NCBI RefSeq assembly: GCF_018991925.1
Contig: NW_024737042.1
Location: 19,840,795-19,904,794, forward strand
Source of the DNA: Homarus americanus
Taxonomy: Eukaryota; Arthropoda; Malacostraca; Decapoda; Nephropidae
Direction: 5' to 3'
DNA: 64,000 bases
Within the stretch, counting starts at the first letter, position 1, and each line of letters begins with the position of its first letter. Positions 30,520 to 46,779 of the stretch are shown here, one piece after another. Under the pieces are notes generated by a model, which was given only the letters and a program-made list of their open reading frames with translations, searched no databases and was not told where the DNA came from. The position numbers and the translations under genes were made by a program.

Positions 30520-32738
30520 TATAATTTCCTTGAGTGTTATTAATAAAACCTTTCTCATTTTCGAACCCTCAGCCGCCGGTGTAAATACAGTGAGAGTGTG
30601 AGAATGGATCCTCATTTTGTGGAAAGCTCAGTGACCGTAAACAAAGTTACAAAGTTATAACAGTAAAAGCGGCACAATCCGGGACAGATGAAAATACAGT
30701 GACTTTGAGCAAGGCAGTGGATGTGTTATATTGTTAATACTTAAAAGGAAAATAGATGGATATGTTGCTGGAGTTATGAGAGCTGTTCTTAAATGCACTT
30801 AGATAAATAACACTTCTCACGTAAGGAAAAAAGACAGAAATGGCGGATATTATGGTGACCAAACATAAAGATTTATATTTTTATTGATTCTTAATGTTTA
30901 TATCACATCAAAACAAGTATATTAGTCTCCATGTAATTATTTTTACACTATATAATGAAAATTCGTCTTCATTTGGAATGAGATAGTTATTTCGGCAATT
31001 TTCATTATAATTTGAAATACAGAAGAGAATATTTTAGTGTGGACTCCGAGAAAAACTTGTTCATTTGCAATATTGTAAGTGAAGGTGTGCACGAAGGGAT
31101 GAACTGACTGTAAATACCAGTTAAAACTAAAGTGGTGCCAGAGAAGATAAACCTGTATCGTGTGAAACAAAAATGATCTGAAAGAAGAAAAAACTAAAAT
31201 CCTTCTGTAAATTATGATATATTTAACAAGGAGTAAAAAATGCCTAATGTAATTCCGGTGTTTTCAGGCAAGTTAATTGGATGGAACGCGTGAACCAAAT
31301 TTGATAAGAGTAAAAGAACATATCAAATGCTACAAGAAAATTAAGAAGTAAATAGAAAATAAGGAAAAATAGAATATATTAATATCTTTAAGATATGATA
31401 GATAAGTGGATTTAACTGATGAAGGAACCGAGAGCAAGAGTGACCATAGAAGTGGTAATGAAGACGATGTTACTGACCTCTCCTCCAGCAGACGATGTTG
31501 CTGACCTCTCCTCCAGCAGACGATGTTGCTGACCACTCCTCCAGCAGACGATGTTGTTGACCTCTCCAGCAGACGGTGTTGTTGATCTCTCCTCCAGCAG
31601 AAGGTGATGATGGTAATGAGTTTAACAAAGGAGTGCCTCCTGTCGTATCAAGATCCAACAGCACCACCAAGAATTAGAATTTCTCTGCCTTTCGGTGTCG
31701 TAATTATATCCTAGTTACTGGAGAACGCCGGAGCAACGGACCCTCGCTCATTATGTCTAATATCGTTAAACTTGAAGAACTTGCTTCGCTCTTGGGCTAA
31801 CTTGTTTAATTGACCGTGGGTTGCGTCCCTTCGTCCGGAGACTCTCCCGCTCTCGTCTGCTAACCACCTGAGATTATCTTGTGCTGAAGGGCGGTTCTCC
31901 TACACCCGCATCATAAGGCTACCATTTGACTTCCACTTAAAAAAAAAAGGCGTAAAGGGATCTAGCTGTCTCATAGGTGTGGACTGACTGTAAACTCTCC
32001 TGCTTAATGGAGGTGTCTTGGAATGCATTGTTGCTAATTTACAGGAGTTTTTGCATAGGATCAAACGTTCTTTTGCGAAATGGAAGTGTTAGGAATGAGT
32101 TGCAAGATGTGGTATTTGTCAAGGGTCATGGGGTGAAAGTAGTATCCCTCGAGTATAAACTTCACATGATTTGGAATACACGAGTGTCGCTCTACAGGTG
32201 TGAATGTGGACTGCCTACGGGAAAATGGAAATGTGTACGTGAAGGTTTGGGCCACTGTTAGAGAAGAGATATTTACGGGAGCTAATGACAAGAAAAACGA
32301 GTAGTGTGTAAAAGCCGTTTAGATATTAATGAGTTGTTTCAGAGGTAAGAGGAGAACTTCCTGGAATAGAACATAAACTAGTTCAATGAAGATAGGCAGG
32401 GGCCCCCAGTAGGGTGTGACCGTTGCCCTCCAAAAAAAAAATGGTCCTACAATGATGTTCAAAGTGTTAGTGTTGTGTATTTTCAGGAAACACCCCTGTA
32501 AATTTTCTTGGAGATCGGTGCATGTTTGAGCTAGCACCGTCGGCTTTACAAAATAACAAGGAATATATATCTAATGAAAAATTTAGTGGAATTTCTTTTA
32601 TTAGACTTATAAGATACACTAACACCAAGCAAATGATCGACCATATCAATCTTAATACCCAAAACAATATTATAGATTAGTACGAAATACAATAATCCCA
32701 ATAATTGCATTTCTAGGTTCAAGACCCATTTTCAACTG
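30520..32738. other. Unassigned region
   Basis: About 2.2 kb without a recognisable gene, apart from the small tandem array at 31474-31612. Open stretches are short (under 95 codons) and without motifs. Confidence 0.45.
31474..31612 (+). repeat. ~28-bp tandem repeat, five units
   Basis: Units of the form CTGACCTCTCCTCCAGCAGA plus CGATGTTG, repeated five times with the last two shortened or altered. The serine/glutamate-rich minus frame (31470-31670) is repeat-derived. Confidence 0.92.
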
Positions 32739-33600
32739 GTGTACAATGAAAAAAATAAATATACTACTCCCACAATGCCTGGAGGTTTGAGGAGCTGGCA
32801 GGAGATGGCTGACTTTTTCTGTGAATCTCTAGCCCAACCATTTATACGTGGCGACTACAAGGAGCTGGTAGAGCTTTGTCTGCTGCTTGTAACTAAAGGA
32901 TCCGGAGCCAGTGAACTTCGCGATGGTCTACCGGCGCACTTCACAAAGCAAGGAATGGCTAAACTGCTCTATACCATCAAGATTGTTCTTTTGTCGGCCA
33001 GATCAAAGGCAGTTTCCCAAAGCAAGGTTGTGACTAAAAGTCAAATCAGCAAGTTAGGAACGGTTTGGTGTGTTCACAGTCGCTGTTTATGTCCCATGGT
33101 GGATTGTTTGCCCTGTTCCAGCAAGTGCGCCACTGAATGACTTGAATTTGGTCGAACCTTGGCTGAATTTGCCTGCATGACTCCACAATAGTTGACAAAG
33201 TACGTGTGACACTCGGTAGACACACTTGGTACCTAACTGAGGAGTTGGCCCCACTGGCTTTGTTCTCGTCCCAAGTACAAGAAAGGACAAAAGAGGGAGA
33301 TGAGGAAGGCCCTGTTTGCCAGTGAAGGCACTGAAGTTACTAAGAGAGGCTCAATCATGGGGGCTATGGAAAGCAATATCTTCCTCCTGTCCCAAAAAGT
33401 GGCACTGCCCTGGTGGACCTAATTGGGCCTGACCTGCCGGTTCTTCACCATTTTAGCATGCCCTATCAGTTTCTTCACAGTCCAGCCAGTGAATGGGCGG
33501 ATCATGACGACTACCTGAACATGAAACGGCTTGACAAGCTTCAGGTCGTCAATGAGGCTGCAGAGCGTGGTGTAAACTTTGTCATGACTTTCTAATGTTG
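32739..33600 (+). pseudogene. Remnant of unrecognised conserved protein
   Basis: A plus-strand run of coding-like sequence in at least three frames. 32739-33140 encodes RSWQEMADFFCESLAQPFIR, GDYKELVELCLLLV and FTKQGMAKLLYTIKIVLLSA. Near 33128 another frame reads APLNDLNLVE, and near 33210 VTLGRHTWYLTEELAPLALF. Frame 33413-33595 ends SEWADHDDYLN...VVNEAAERGVNF. I recall a similar ordered set of motifs (GDYxEL, HxARxMAKxIYxLK, APLNDL, WYLxEELxxLAxF, DVAERGV) in uncharacterised proteins scattered through metazoan genomes and probably mobile. I cannot name the family or its function. Frameshifts show it is not functional here. Confidence 0.5.
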
Positions 33601-34628
33601 CCAGATGAGGAGCGCTTTCAAGAGTCCTTCAAGTAGTTGAAATGACAGACTCCGGTTCCTAATCAGCGCAAACGATCATCTGTTTCCGAACAGAAGTCAT
33701 GGTTTCTGCTCGAGAAATAATACCATGTGAATATATAGATAAAACCCCATGTACTATTATGAGAGAATAAGAATGATTAACTTTTTTGTGTTTGTGATAA
33801 CAGCTTTTAATTAAGACAGGCAAATGATTTGTGTTAATATCCCTTATAATGGTCGTGTAATCTCATATATAGGAGCGTATGCCGCATAAGCAAAATCGCT
33901 ATTTTTCAAATTGCTTATGCTCACTCAAATATGAATGAATCTTCAAAAAATTGCACGTAGGTATTTTTTATGTCAATATGCAACACCAAAATTTTTAACA
34001 GCATTATAGGACAAAGTTAGGGCAATTGTCACATCCTAGCCCCCAGAGCTTAGAGGGGACCCGGGCAGAATTATGAGACGAGGCCCTCGGTGGTCACTTT
34101 CCAATGAGCTCGAACCAGCTGGTAGAGTTCCGTTATTCTGGTAACACTGTGTAAAATGGGAAGGGATGAGGTGGATGGCTATGGGTTAGAGGTGGTGGTA
34201 GAGTGCTGAATTTTGTGTAGAAGGAAGCTGTCAAGTATGGTTTCTGTATAATAAGGAGATGAAGGCAGGAGGGAGCTATTATGAGCAAAAGCATGAGCTG
34301 GAAAACAAGAATCTCTTTGTTTTAAGTCAACCTTTATTGCAGGTTAAATATTGTCAAAAATGCCCATAACGAAGGTGTGTGTGTGTGTGTATATGTGGAG
34401 ATGCCTCACTTATGCCCAGTGGCTCGGATGGAGAGGCCACTTTTTCTCAGGCACACAATTTTTCCTCAAAAAACTAGTTGACCTTCCTGCCTATTCTTTG
34501 TGAAAAGTCAGAACTGATTAAAAGCTTGCTCTTCTGTGATCCTGACGATATCTCGGCTGCATTGTGATTGGCTACGGCATTGATAACGTCACCACTGCGT
34601 GGAAAACTTAAATATTTTACAATATGGT
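33601..34628. other. Unassigned region
   Basis: Nothing recognised; one short (GT)8 tract at 34375-34391. Confidence 0.4.
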
Positions 34629-34975
34629 CCCCGGGGACCGGTGGTAGAAGCGGTACCGTTCTTGCCTCTGTGCAGATGTCACAGGTTCTGTTCCTGGGCA
34701 GTGGAAGTTGTTTGGACTTACTTCTAGCCCCATTAATCCCTGTTCACCTAGCAGTAAAGTAGGTACCTGTTGTAAGTCAGAAAGTTGGAATTAGTATTCA
34801 GGATGATTGCAGTTGTTGGGGCTTAATAACTTGATGACATAAACTCACTGACTCTTCAGGCCTACGTTAACTCATGAGAGTAAAGGCAAGCATGGACTTG
34901 CATGCTTCCCTGTTGGCGCTATAAGCCTTCTGCTTCACCTTACAAGGATGTGAGAGTGCAATAAAAAAAAATAAA
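34629..34975 (+). mobile_element. tRNA-derived SINE, copy 2
   Basis: Same SINE as at 4108-4488: GGGGACCGGTGGTAGAAGCG head, TTGTTTGGACTTACTTCTAG, CCTGTTCACCTAGCAGTAAA, AACTTGATGACATAAACTCA and an A-rich end AATAAAAAAAAATAAA. The B-box is degenerate (GGTTCTGTTCC), so Pol III promotion is probably lost. Target-site duplications are unclear: AATATG before and AAAATATG after the element is too short to be convincing. Confidence 0.88.
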
Positions 34976-34996
34976 ATATGCTCTCCTTTCTTCTCT

Positions 34997-35103
<107 letters not shown>

Positions 35104-35106
35104 CCT

Positions 35107-35444
35107 CACTAATCGGGGAGTCAGACCCTGGACCTCTGCGTGTGAGAAGGGATCGCTACCGCCGCACTTCTAATAGGGATATAAGACCCATTAATGCAGC
35201 CAAATACACCTGCCATCCCTGCAATGGTGTGAAATTCATCTACAAGGTTTTTGTATATGTTGCCTGATTCTAGAAAGTGGATGTAATTTTTTGCCGTAAG
35301 GGTCAAAATAGTTGAATAGCTTCTAACAACCTTGCAAACTGATGACACAGAACTCTTCAAGCATTCTACCATACTAATTTCGAAGCTGCCACTGCTAAAG
35401 TATCTTAATACAGTTAGGAGTTGCAGGTGTATGAAACTCTGCAT
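35107..35444 (-). pseudogene. PIF/Harbinger transposase, central part
   Basis: The minus frame reads LQLLTVLRYFSSGSFEISMV, SSVSSVCKVV, EFHTIAGMAGVFGCINGSYI and PIRSAA. This matches the Harbinger pattern: LLxTLRFFAxGSF, SxSSVSRxV, and GxxGCIDGTHIPI, where the Asp is the first catalytic residue. Here IDG reads ING, so the catalytic Asp is lost. It ends close to the (TA)n tract, with the remaining catalytic region missing. The start of the transposase is probably at 36277-36516. Confidence 0.75.
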
Positions 35445-36276
35445 ACATGGGATATATATATATATATATAATTTTTTATTTACTGTTTTGTCAAACGTTG
35501 CATATCTTGTTTATAGAAAACAACAGGTCTCTATGATATATATTACAGTGTTACATTTAATTTCTTCCAGAGAATCACCCTCCGTAAGTGCAACAACATA
35601 CAGGTGATATCCCGTTAGCCAGAATAATTGGCAGAAAACTCTTCCATCGTTGAGACACTTCCAGATAACAAAGACTCTCAAACCATGAAAAAATCCCACA
35701 TCCTAGAATTTTTCCGGTTATGTAAAAAGTTTTCGAGGTTTAAACATTCTTTCATCCTCGGAGAACCCGGGAAAAATCTCGGAGAGTTTAAGGAAGTTTC
35801 ATAATAAAATTTCAAAAATGTGCCTCATATTTAACCTCGAGAATTTGCTCCAAGGCCTGGAATCCAATTTAGAGATTTTCGGAATTAAAAACAAAAATTG
35901 CCCAATTTTCAACCTTGAAAACTCGTTAACAGACCCGGAATGTTGAAAAAAATTTCAGGGAAAAACTACAAGCCAATTTAAATTCATGATATGTATTGGC
36001 AGATTCTGGGTAATGAATATTTTTCACTATAGTATAATGATTAGTATTATTGTACATAGGAGGTGGGGTTTAGGGGTTTTCATGGAATTGCTGAGTACTG
36101 TATAGTGGTGATGTCCCCCCCTCCCCTTGCTGCATAACAGTGAATAAATACTAATACACTTCTAAACAAATGCAAAATCCAAGATTGAGAGTTTCGGTCT
36201 ACAAGAATATATTTAGTCCTAACCTAACCTGGCAAACTTTACCTAACCTACTGACCCTAACCAACCTGACCTAAAG
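35445..36276. other. Interval between two Harbinger pieces; possible intron or insertion
   Basis: Lies between transposase pieces that should be nearly adjacent. On the minus strand the right piece is followed by a GT-containing sequence (AAATTTGGTGTTAC), and the left piece is preceded by TATGCAG, so a decayed intron is conceivable. It contains a short (TA)n at 35451-35471 and, at 36213-36285, degenerate CCTAA-like units. An inserted sequence is equally possible. Confidence 0.35.
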
Positions 36277-36285
36277 CTAACTTAA
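36213..36285 (-). repeat. Degenerate (CCTAA)-like units
   Basis: CCTAACCTAACCTGG, ACCTAACCTACTGACCC and TAACCAACCTGACC: weak similarity to the telomere motif, much more decayed than 15625-15692. Confidence 0.5.
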
Positions 36286-36516
36286 CACAATTATCGCTAG
36301 ACCGCACACTATTGTAACACCAAATTTCTTGCCTCGTGTTTCTTGAACTCTTAGCATATGCGATTCAACTCGTTCAAGTAGTTCATGGAAACATTCGCTT
36401 GGACTTAACCTATACCTCTTGATGAACTCCTCAGAGAGATAAGCAAAAGGATTTTTGATGGTCTCTAATAACAATGCTAGACTTGCTATAATACCAGCCT
36501 GATAAAAATATGACAA
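36277..36516 (-). pseudogene. PIF/Harbinger transposase, N-terminal part
   Basis: The minus frame has EEFIKRYRLSPSECFHELLE followed by RVESHM. That resembles the N-terminal (F)RxxYRLSxxxxxxLLxxIxP block of Harbinger transposases. It lies upstream, in the same orientation, of the central part at 35107-35444. The first 30 residues and the last 25 of the open frame are probably not part of the protein. Confidence 0.55.
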
Positions 36517-37479
36517 ATCAAATAATATTATCTAGAAATTGCAGTAACTATATATATGAATAACTTACTTTTGATAATAGTTTACAAGCGTGTAGCATAT
36601 TAATACAGAAAATTTCTTTAGAAATTGTCCATAATATATTGCTTTTTGTTTATTGTTGTTTCGGTGATGTAGATAGGACTGACACGATTTAAATCGAGTA
36701 ATTGAAAACATCATTAATCAATTTTGGCACTTTTCTAACCATGAGTTGGAACATTTCATCTTAAAAACATTTGACGTAACGCCTAATCAAAAACTAACAA
36801 ATATTATTGAGTGATGCCTAAACACAACCAGAACAACATAGCAAGCACTGAAATATAGCAGGAGACATTTTCCATGGTAATTATCAGCGTGGGTCACAGC
36901 TGACACTTGTTTGTACTTTTACCTCAACAACCTACCTAGTATATTTGGCTCATCTTATATCTTTCTATATGATATATTGGCGATTTAAAATGGCATTATA
37001 TATCTATCACAAAAGTGCGTTTTAACATGCCGAAGCTATAAGAGGATGATTGTAGGAATGCATTGTGATAAAAAATTGGAGAAGGGCGGTGGGGAGATGA
37101 AAAAATCTTAGGAGTAGAAGGTAAAAACATCACGGGTTGGAATCTATACTAATATATACATCTCCATTGGAACCGGTTATTAGGACATTTTAAATATTTG
37201 TTTTTCTTTATTATCTCATCTTAATTTACATATACTATATTTCAGAAGTTTTCTTCTATATATAACTAAGTTTGAACATTCCCGAACTTTCAGTAATGTG
37301 TCGGACTGCAAATGAGTAACCCGACAAAATTTGAATTTAATTTAACAAAATGGATTTTGGCTCAGAGCCTTTCAGGTTACTAATAAGTAGCTAAATGTTT
37401 GAAAAAATATGGCGGTTAGTCGGCATTGAGGTTCACGTTGCTTAACAAAGACGAATAAACAGACTTTGTGTGGAATAAA
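36517..37479. other. Unassigned region
   Basis: AT-rich sequence without recognised features. Confidence 0.4.
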
Positions 37480-38515
37480 ACAAAGCCCAGCCAACCCCAT
37501 ATCTACTGGTATAAATGGCACAATCGTCATCTGTACCTGTCTAGTAGTGGTATGCCCAGTCATTGTACTGTTTTGTTTGTTTGTTCCATAAATAACATGC
37601 CTGACGTTGTACACTCCTCCATACAAATGTTTGCCGATGACGCCAAGTTATTTCTGAGATTAGAACAATGGACTATGAAGACTGCAAGAAGGACCTCTGT
37701 GGGCTCGGGAATGGGTCAGAAGTGGCTGCTGAAATTCAATGTCAAGTGTAGAGGATGCACTGGGGCGTACACCAACTGTAAGGAGGCGTATCATATGTCC
37801 CAATGGGATGATGAAACTGCACTAGTTGAGTGCTGAGAAGAACCTAGGTGTGTATGCTGACTAAGAGCTGAAGCTCTCAGGCTATTGCGAGAGGAAGGTA
37901 ATCAGGCAAATAAATTATTGGGTCTTATAAGAAGGTCGTTCGGATATCTAGACGGTCCGTCCCACGTAACGATCTTCAGGGTAGAAGTGCTTCCCCATCT
38001 GGAGTACTGTCACCATCCTGGTCCCTGAGATATGCTAGGACTGTAGTTGGTTGAAATGTTCAAAGGAGGCCACCAGACTGGTGCCTGCACTTCAGCACCT
38101 CAGCTTCCCTGAGAGATTGGAGCGCCTGAACTGGCTTATACTACAGACAGGCAGGGGGACCTGGTTGAGGTGTATACTGGCATCTCAGAGGCACTACTCA
38201 GTTGAGTGTCCTTACTTGGAGCTGGCGGACGCTCGCCCCACAAGGAGTCACAGTTCAAGATTGGAAAAGCCGCTAGTCAGAAAACTGTGAGGGGCAAACT
38301 TTTCTGGAGTAAGGGTTGTAGCTTTGGAACAATTCTACCAGAGAGTGTTGTGGACGGCACCGTGTGAGCTCTTTCAAGACAGGACTTGAGCAACACTGGG
38401 CGGGTTCAGGTACATTCAGTAGCCGGTATTTGCCAACAGTGCGTGACAGGGCTTGACCGATCTTGGGCGGCTGGCGGGCCGATCTTTTGGTAGAGAAGAT
38501 AAATGAAAAGGAAAA
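37480..38515 (+). mobile_element. CR1/L2-like LINE family E, 5'-truncated
   Basis: Plus-strand remnant covering the last part of an RT polyprotein and 3' sequence. The family differs from LINE A (different wording of all blocks). The 3' end is placed near 38515 by loss of coding-like sequence; a related GACCGATC...GGCGGCT phrase recurs near 38530-38570, so the true end may be slightly further. No tail repeat or target-site duplication was found. Confidence 0.75.
37530..38420 (+). pseudogene. LINE E: RT palm end and C-terminal domain
   Basis: Frame 37468-37836 carries VLFVCSINNMPDVVHSSIQM and FADDAKLFLRLEQ with the catalytic FADD pair, then GQKWLLKFNVKCRGC and AYHMSQWDDETALVEC. After frame changes come the usual LEYC-type block near 38000, then frame 38051-38290 with CSKEATRLVPALQHLSFPER and ECPYLELADARPTRSHSSRL. 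A final piece near 38335 reads LPESVV. Three or more frame changes and stops show it is dead. Role: target-primed reverse transcription in the intact element. Confidence 0.82.
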
Positions 38516-41110
38516 CTAATCAGGAGACGTGACCGATCGCCCAAGCGGCTAACAAGCCGTTCGGTGGCGAAGAGGATAAAAGTAAAAAATAAAGTAGATG
38601 ATGGACTTTTCAGGTGGTTTGCGATTCACTGGTTTCACACTGACGGAGTTCACATTTGTATGGGGTGTAGCCTCAAAACTTTTTCTAACAGTACCTATTA
38701 TCCTTTTTTCACCCGGAGACTTATGGGAGCCAAATTTTTTAATTTGCGAAGCGTCTATATTCATTCATCTTTTTGGGACTGTTGCATAGTGTCGAGTTGA
38801 GACAAGTTATTTTGAAAATAGGTGGAAAAATTATTTCTTGTCCGTCTGTGTTTGTTATTCATAGAAGTGATAAACGCACGTGAAGATGAACAACTCACTG
38901 TTCCTGTCCAGTTATATAAAACAAATCGCTAGAAATAGGCGAACATAAAGATGAAAATTACTGCAGTAAATGAAAGTACACAAATTATGCGGATACCCAT
39001 AGTGTAAAGTTACTGCACATCAACTTGTACATCATTACCTGACTACACATCGTCACAACACACTAAAATTATGTCAGAAACTCCTTGCACCTGTTTTAAT
39101 CGTCACAAAAAAAACACTTAAGAGAAACTGTAATGTAGTGTTTTAAATAAGAAATTACAGTGTACGAGAGGCACAAGAATTCCTCCGATAACAGAGAACG
39201 AATAAGTTTAAAGGAGGCTCAAAATTTAGGAAGCTACTGATAGAGGAAAGGAACATGAAGAGATCACAATTACCTGTGAGGAAGAATGTCTGAAGAATTT
39301 GGATAAGGAGACTGAAGAAAACGAAGGACATAGACGATACACAAGCTTTCAACAGCTATACACTCGCCATACACCCACAACACATCATATGCTACAAGCA
39401 ACAGCTACACATATCATGTGTTTGAAGTCTGCTAGCTCATATTTGCAACAAGACCCAGAGGCATACGTCACCTCTCATTATCAACATCTGACCTCACTTT
39501 GACACAGGCACTCACAAAAACAAAGTAGGAGTAGGAGGAAGAAGTGGAAGATCAGAAAGGGGAAGAGGAGGATGTGGAAGAGGAGGAGGAAGAGGAGGTT
39601 GAAAATAAAATATTAGTACAATTAGAGGTGGAAGAGGAGATGGAGAAAGAAGAATAAGAGGAGGAGGAGAAGAAGAAGGAACAAATAGGAGGAGGAGAAG
39701 AAAGAGGTACAACAACAGCGGGAAAGGGGAATACGAGAAGGAGGAGGAGGAAGAGGAAGAGAAGTTACGAGGAGGAGGGGTCTCTTATGCTGAAACAACA
39801 GAATACACACCATAAAATTTGAACCAATGTTTGTTGTTGTATTTATTTATTAATTTCGAATTATTTAAGTTTCTAATAAGTCAATCACCTACGCCCACTT
39901 CTTATTATTTATCGAATGAAATAAGTTGTGGATCTACTTTCACCCAGAGTGGCCAAGGTACTGTATGCTTCCTATTTAAGTGCAGATTTCTGATTATATA
40001 TCATTCTATATGTCTGCCAGTCTGACAAGATATACCGTATTGATTTTTGTTCAAAAAAACCTTAAATAATTCGTACGATAAAAAACTATGATCGATTTGG
40101 GAACCTAATATTTTGCATAAATGGAGCCTAATGTTACACAAAAGACATTGATATGATCCATATGGTGATTTTGTAAATGAACTATGAAGTATCACCCACC
40201 TTGTTGCAGCCACAAATTTATTCTTTGCATCATGTTCTCGACACAGAGTGCTTTGTTTCTTGGGAATATTGCTAAAATTCTGATCGTGGGTTATTACTTT
40301 TAATTTGCCAATGGTGCGTGTATTTGGAGCATACACTATATCTTTCAAATATCCCCCACCAAAAAGGTTGGCGGCGTAATATCTGGAGATCGAGGTGTAT
40401 AATGAGCTGGACACCTGCAGTAAGTGTAGCGTGTGGTCTAGATGAAGCAGTCAAACGCCACTGAAAGGTTCGCGTGCAAATGCTTTCAGGATCATGTTAC
40501 ATTAGGCTCGTTACCCAAAATATGGGTTTCCAACTTGTCAATTGTATAAGATTTATTTGGGATATCGAATAAAAAAATCTGCCCTATGCAGTAAATCTAT
40601 CTATTGGCCTGTCTATTTAACTAATCTTGGTTTCGAAGAAAGATGAAGAGGAAAGACACTTAACCATATCAGTAATATTATTAATGTTGGCCTTATGTAA
40701 TAAAATAATAATGGTAATTATAAATAATAATAATAATAATAATAATGATAATTAACGGCTTATTGAAAGAGCATGGCAGCCAAAAGGTTGCAAAGAAACA
40801 GTTACATAATTCGGGATTGAATAAAATAATATAAAATAACATAAGTGATACAAATATGATATATAATATCAAGATGGAAAGAAGGTCATATACTACAGGG
40901 CATTTCAACATAGTAACACTGAAAAATAAGATTGACTAGGAGTAGACACTGGTTTGAATACAGGTTGATAATTTTACAGAGGACGGTGAAAACAGGCTAT
41001 TTCTTATAAAAGATTAGTACATGATGGTATGGGCTGGATGCGGTTGTAGTGTTTAACAGCAATTCGCATAACAGAGTGATCAGTTGGAAGAAAGGAAGCC
41101 AGTATAGGAA
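38516..41110. other. Unassigned region
   Basis: About 2.6 kb without an assignable gene. It contains the purine-rich tract at 39520-39785 and an (AAT)7 run at 40723-40746. A minus-strand open stretch of 137 codons at 40001-40414 has no recognisable motif. It is noted because of its length, but the sequence is AT-rich and unique. Confidence 0.4.
39520..39785 (+). repeat. Purine-rich (GGA/GAA)n tract
   Basis: About 265 bp, nearly all purine on the plus strand, in GGAGGAAGAAG-type units. The glutamate-rich or leucine/proline-rich frames are artefacts of composition. Confidence 0.88.
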
Positions 41111-41126
41111 GATGAAGAAACTACTC

Positions 41127-42971
<1,845 letters not shown>

Positions 42972-43671
42972 AATGGTAGCAGGCGTCAGCAGTTTTTAAT
43001 GTCGTGACAGTAATTACTGTGGTTGGGATAATAGACGCCATCTGTGTATTTAGTTTAGTAATGGTAGGGATTGAACTTTCATACTTGAAGTGCTCATCCT
43101 TGTGCCGGACTGAGTTGGTTGGGCTTGTAGCTGAAGATGTGTTATCGAGGAGAAGACGGCCGCGGGACCTTGGTACAGCTGAGAGAGGAGTTCGGAGACC
43201 CTGAAGGATTAATCAAGCACAGGTAAGCAGGTTCAGAGTGGGAGTCTCCGACTTTACATTCAACGGTTCAGGAGAAACAGGGGTGATGTGGTACACGTCA
43301 GCAGTCAGGAAGTGTAGTCCAAGTGGGAAATATGGGGTTGTAAGTAGTTCAGAGGTTGATCGAGCCCTCCAGCTGAGACAAGATTGAAAGCCGACCGATT
43401 ACAGTTTAGGTTGTGGCAGAAAAGCGGGTTGTGGGGGTGAGTTGGAGGGGGTTGTATGAAAATGAGGCAGAGAGGTGGAGAGATGGTTGGGTCGAGATAT
43501 TGCGTTGAGTAGTGGTTGCTATCATGGTAGGGATTGAGTTGCTGTCATGGCAGGATTGAGTTACTGTCATGAGCAGGATTGAAATGCAGTTGTATCAGGG
43601 CCTCACTAATGGACTGGTACATTGTCAGAAGTTTAGTCTGCAGCATGAGGGTCCGGAGACGTGGACTGGGT

Positions 43672-44070
43672 GACTTTTGACACTGGTTCTCTTAGCTCAA
43701 GGGCCAGGCAAAAGGAAACATGTTGTTTTGGGCTGTGTGGTGTTTTTGACACTGGTTCCTCTTGGCTCGAAGGGCCAGGCAAAGGAAGCATGTTTGTTTT
43801 TAGACTTTAGTATTGTTTTGACACTGGTTTCCTCTTAGCTCAGGGCAGAGCAAAAGGAAACATGTTTGTTTTGGACTGTGTATTTTTTTGACACTGGTTC
43901 CTCTTAGTTCAAAGACAGAGCAAAAGGCTTTATGTTTATTTTGGACTGAGTATTTTTTTGACACTGGTTCCTCTTGGTTCTGAGGGCCAGGCCAAAGGAA
44001 ACATGTTTGTTTGGGCACCAGTATTAATTTGACATTAGTTCTCTAGTTAAGGGCCAGGCAAAGGGGAGCG
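43672..44070 (+). repeat. ~65-bp tandem repeat, about six units
   Basis: Each unit contains TTTTGACACTGGTTCCTCTT, a GCTCAAGGGCCAGGCAAA-type phrase, AGGAAACATGTTTGTTTT and GGACTGTGTA. Units vary by indels. The minus open frame at 43800-44018 is repeat-derived. Confidence 0.88.
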
Positions 44071-44159
44071 TGATGTTCTGGTTGGGTTGAGTTGGGCCTA
44101 GGAAGAAATGGAGTGCTAGCAGCTGCGAGTGAGATAGTGTTACAAAGTTGAAAGGTGGG

Positions 44160-44510
44160 TTCTAAAGTTGTTCTCTCAGCACGAGGGCAGTGCTGTTTTT
44201 CTTTTAGGGGGTCGAGTGTGGCGGAAGAAAGGAGAAAGAAGACAGAATGCTGCGTTTAGCAAAGGGTAAGATCACAGTTTCTTAGAACAAATTTTTAGGG
44301 GTCGTATGTATGTTCTCTCAGCACATGAGGGCAGTCTTTGTTTTCTTTTTAGGGGTCGAGTGTTGGCGGGAGAAAAGGAAGAAAGAAGACCGTCTGCATT
44401 TAGCACGTTAAAGGGGTGAGAATGCAGTCCTTAGAACAAATTTTAGGGGTCGTATATGTTTCTCAGCACATGAGGACAGTGCTGTCTTTTTTAGAGGTCG
44501 ATTGTAATAT
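44160..44510 (+). repeat. ~120-bp tandem repeat, about three units
   Basis: Units contain TTCTCTCAGCACATGAGGGC, AGTGCTGTTTTTCTTTTAGG, GGTCGAGTGTGGCGG, GAAAGAAGAC and CTTAGAACAAATTTTTAGGG. The last unit merges into the start of the right LTR. Confidence 0.85.
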
Positions 44511-44512
44511 TC

Positions 44513-46636
<2,124 letters not shown>

Positions 46637-46779
46637 TAGCAGAATCGCCGCCCTGTGGGCGGCTCATCCCAAGGCCACGGTAGGACGGTGTATGTGAGTT
46701 CCACCATGTTTTTCACCACAACGGTACAACAAAGTATATATTTTTTATCATAAAACTATTATATTTTATTGTCTAATCA

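Larger units (their letters stand above)
42972..44512 (+). other. LARD-like element: non-coding internal region
   Basis: Contains the primer-site-like TGGTAGCAGGCGTCAGCAG (42974-42992), GC-moderate unique sequence, then two tandem arrays (43672-44070 and 44160-44510). No open frame above 75 codons and no gag, protease, RT or integrase motif is visible. A weak purine-richer stretch precedes the right LTR, but no convincing polypurine tract. Confidence 0.7.

Noticed and set aside
34621..34985. Target-site duplication for SINE copy 2
   Set aside because: Only AATATG is shared next to AT-rich sequence; too short to distinguish from chance.
36213..36285. Second interstitial telomere block
   Set aside because: Only a few decayed CCTAA-like units; too degenerate to claim, listed only as a weak repeat.
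40001..40414. Host gene candidate of 137 codons (minus)
   Set aside because: No motif, no homologous copy in the window, and no supporting context.
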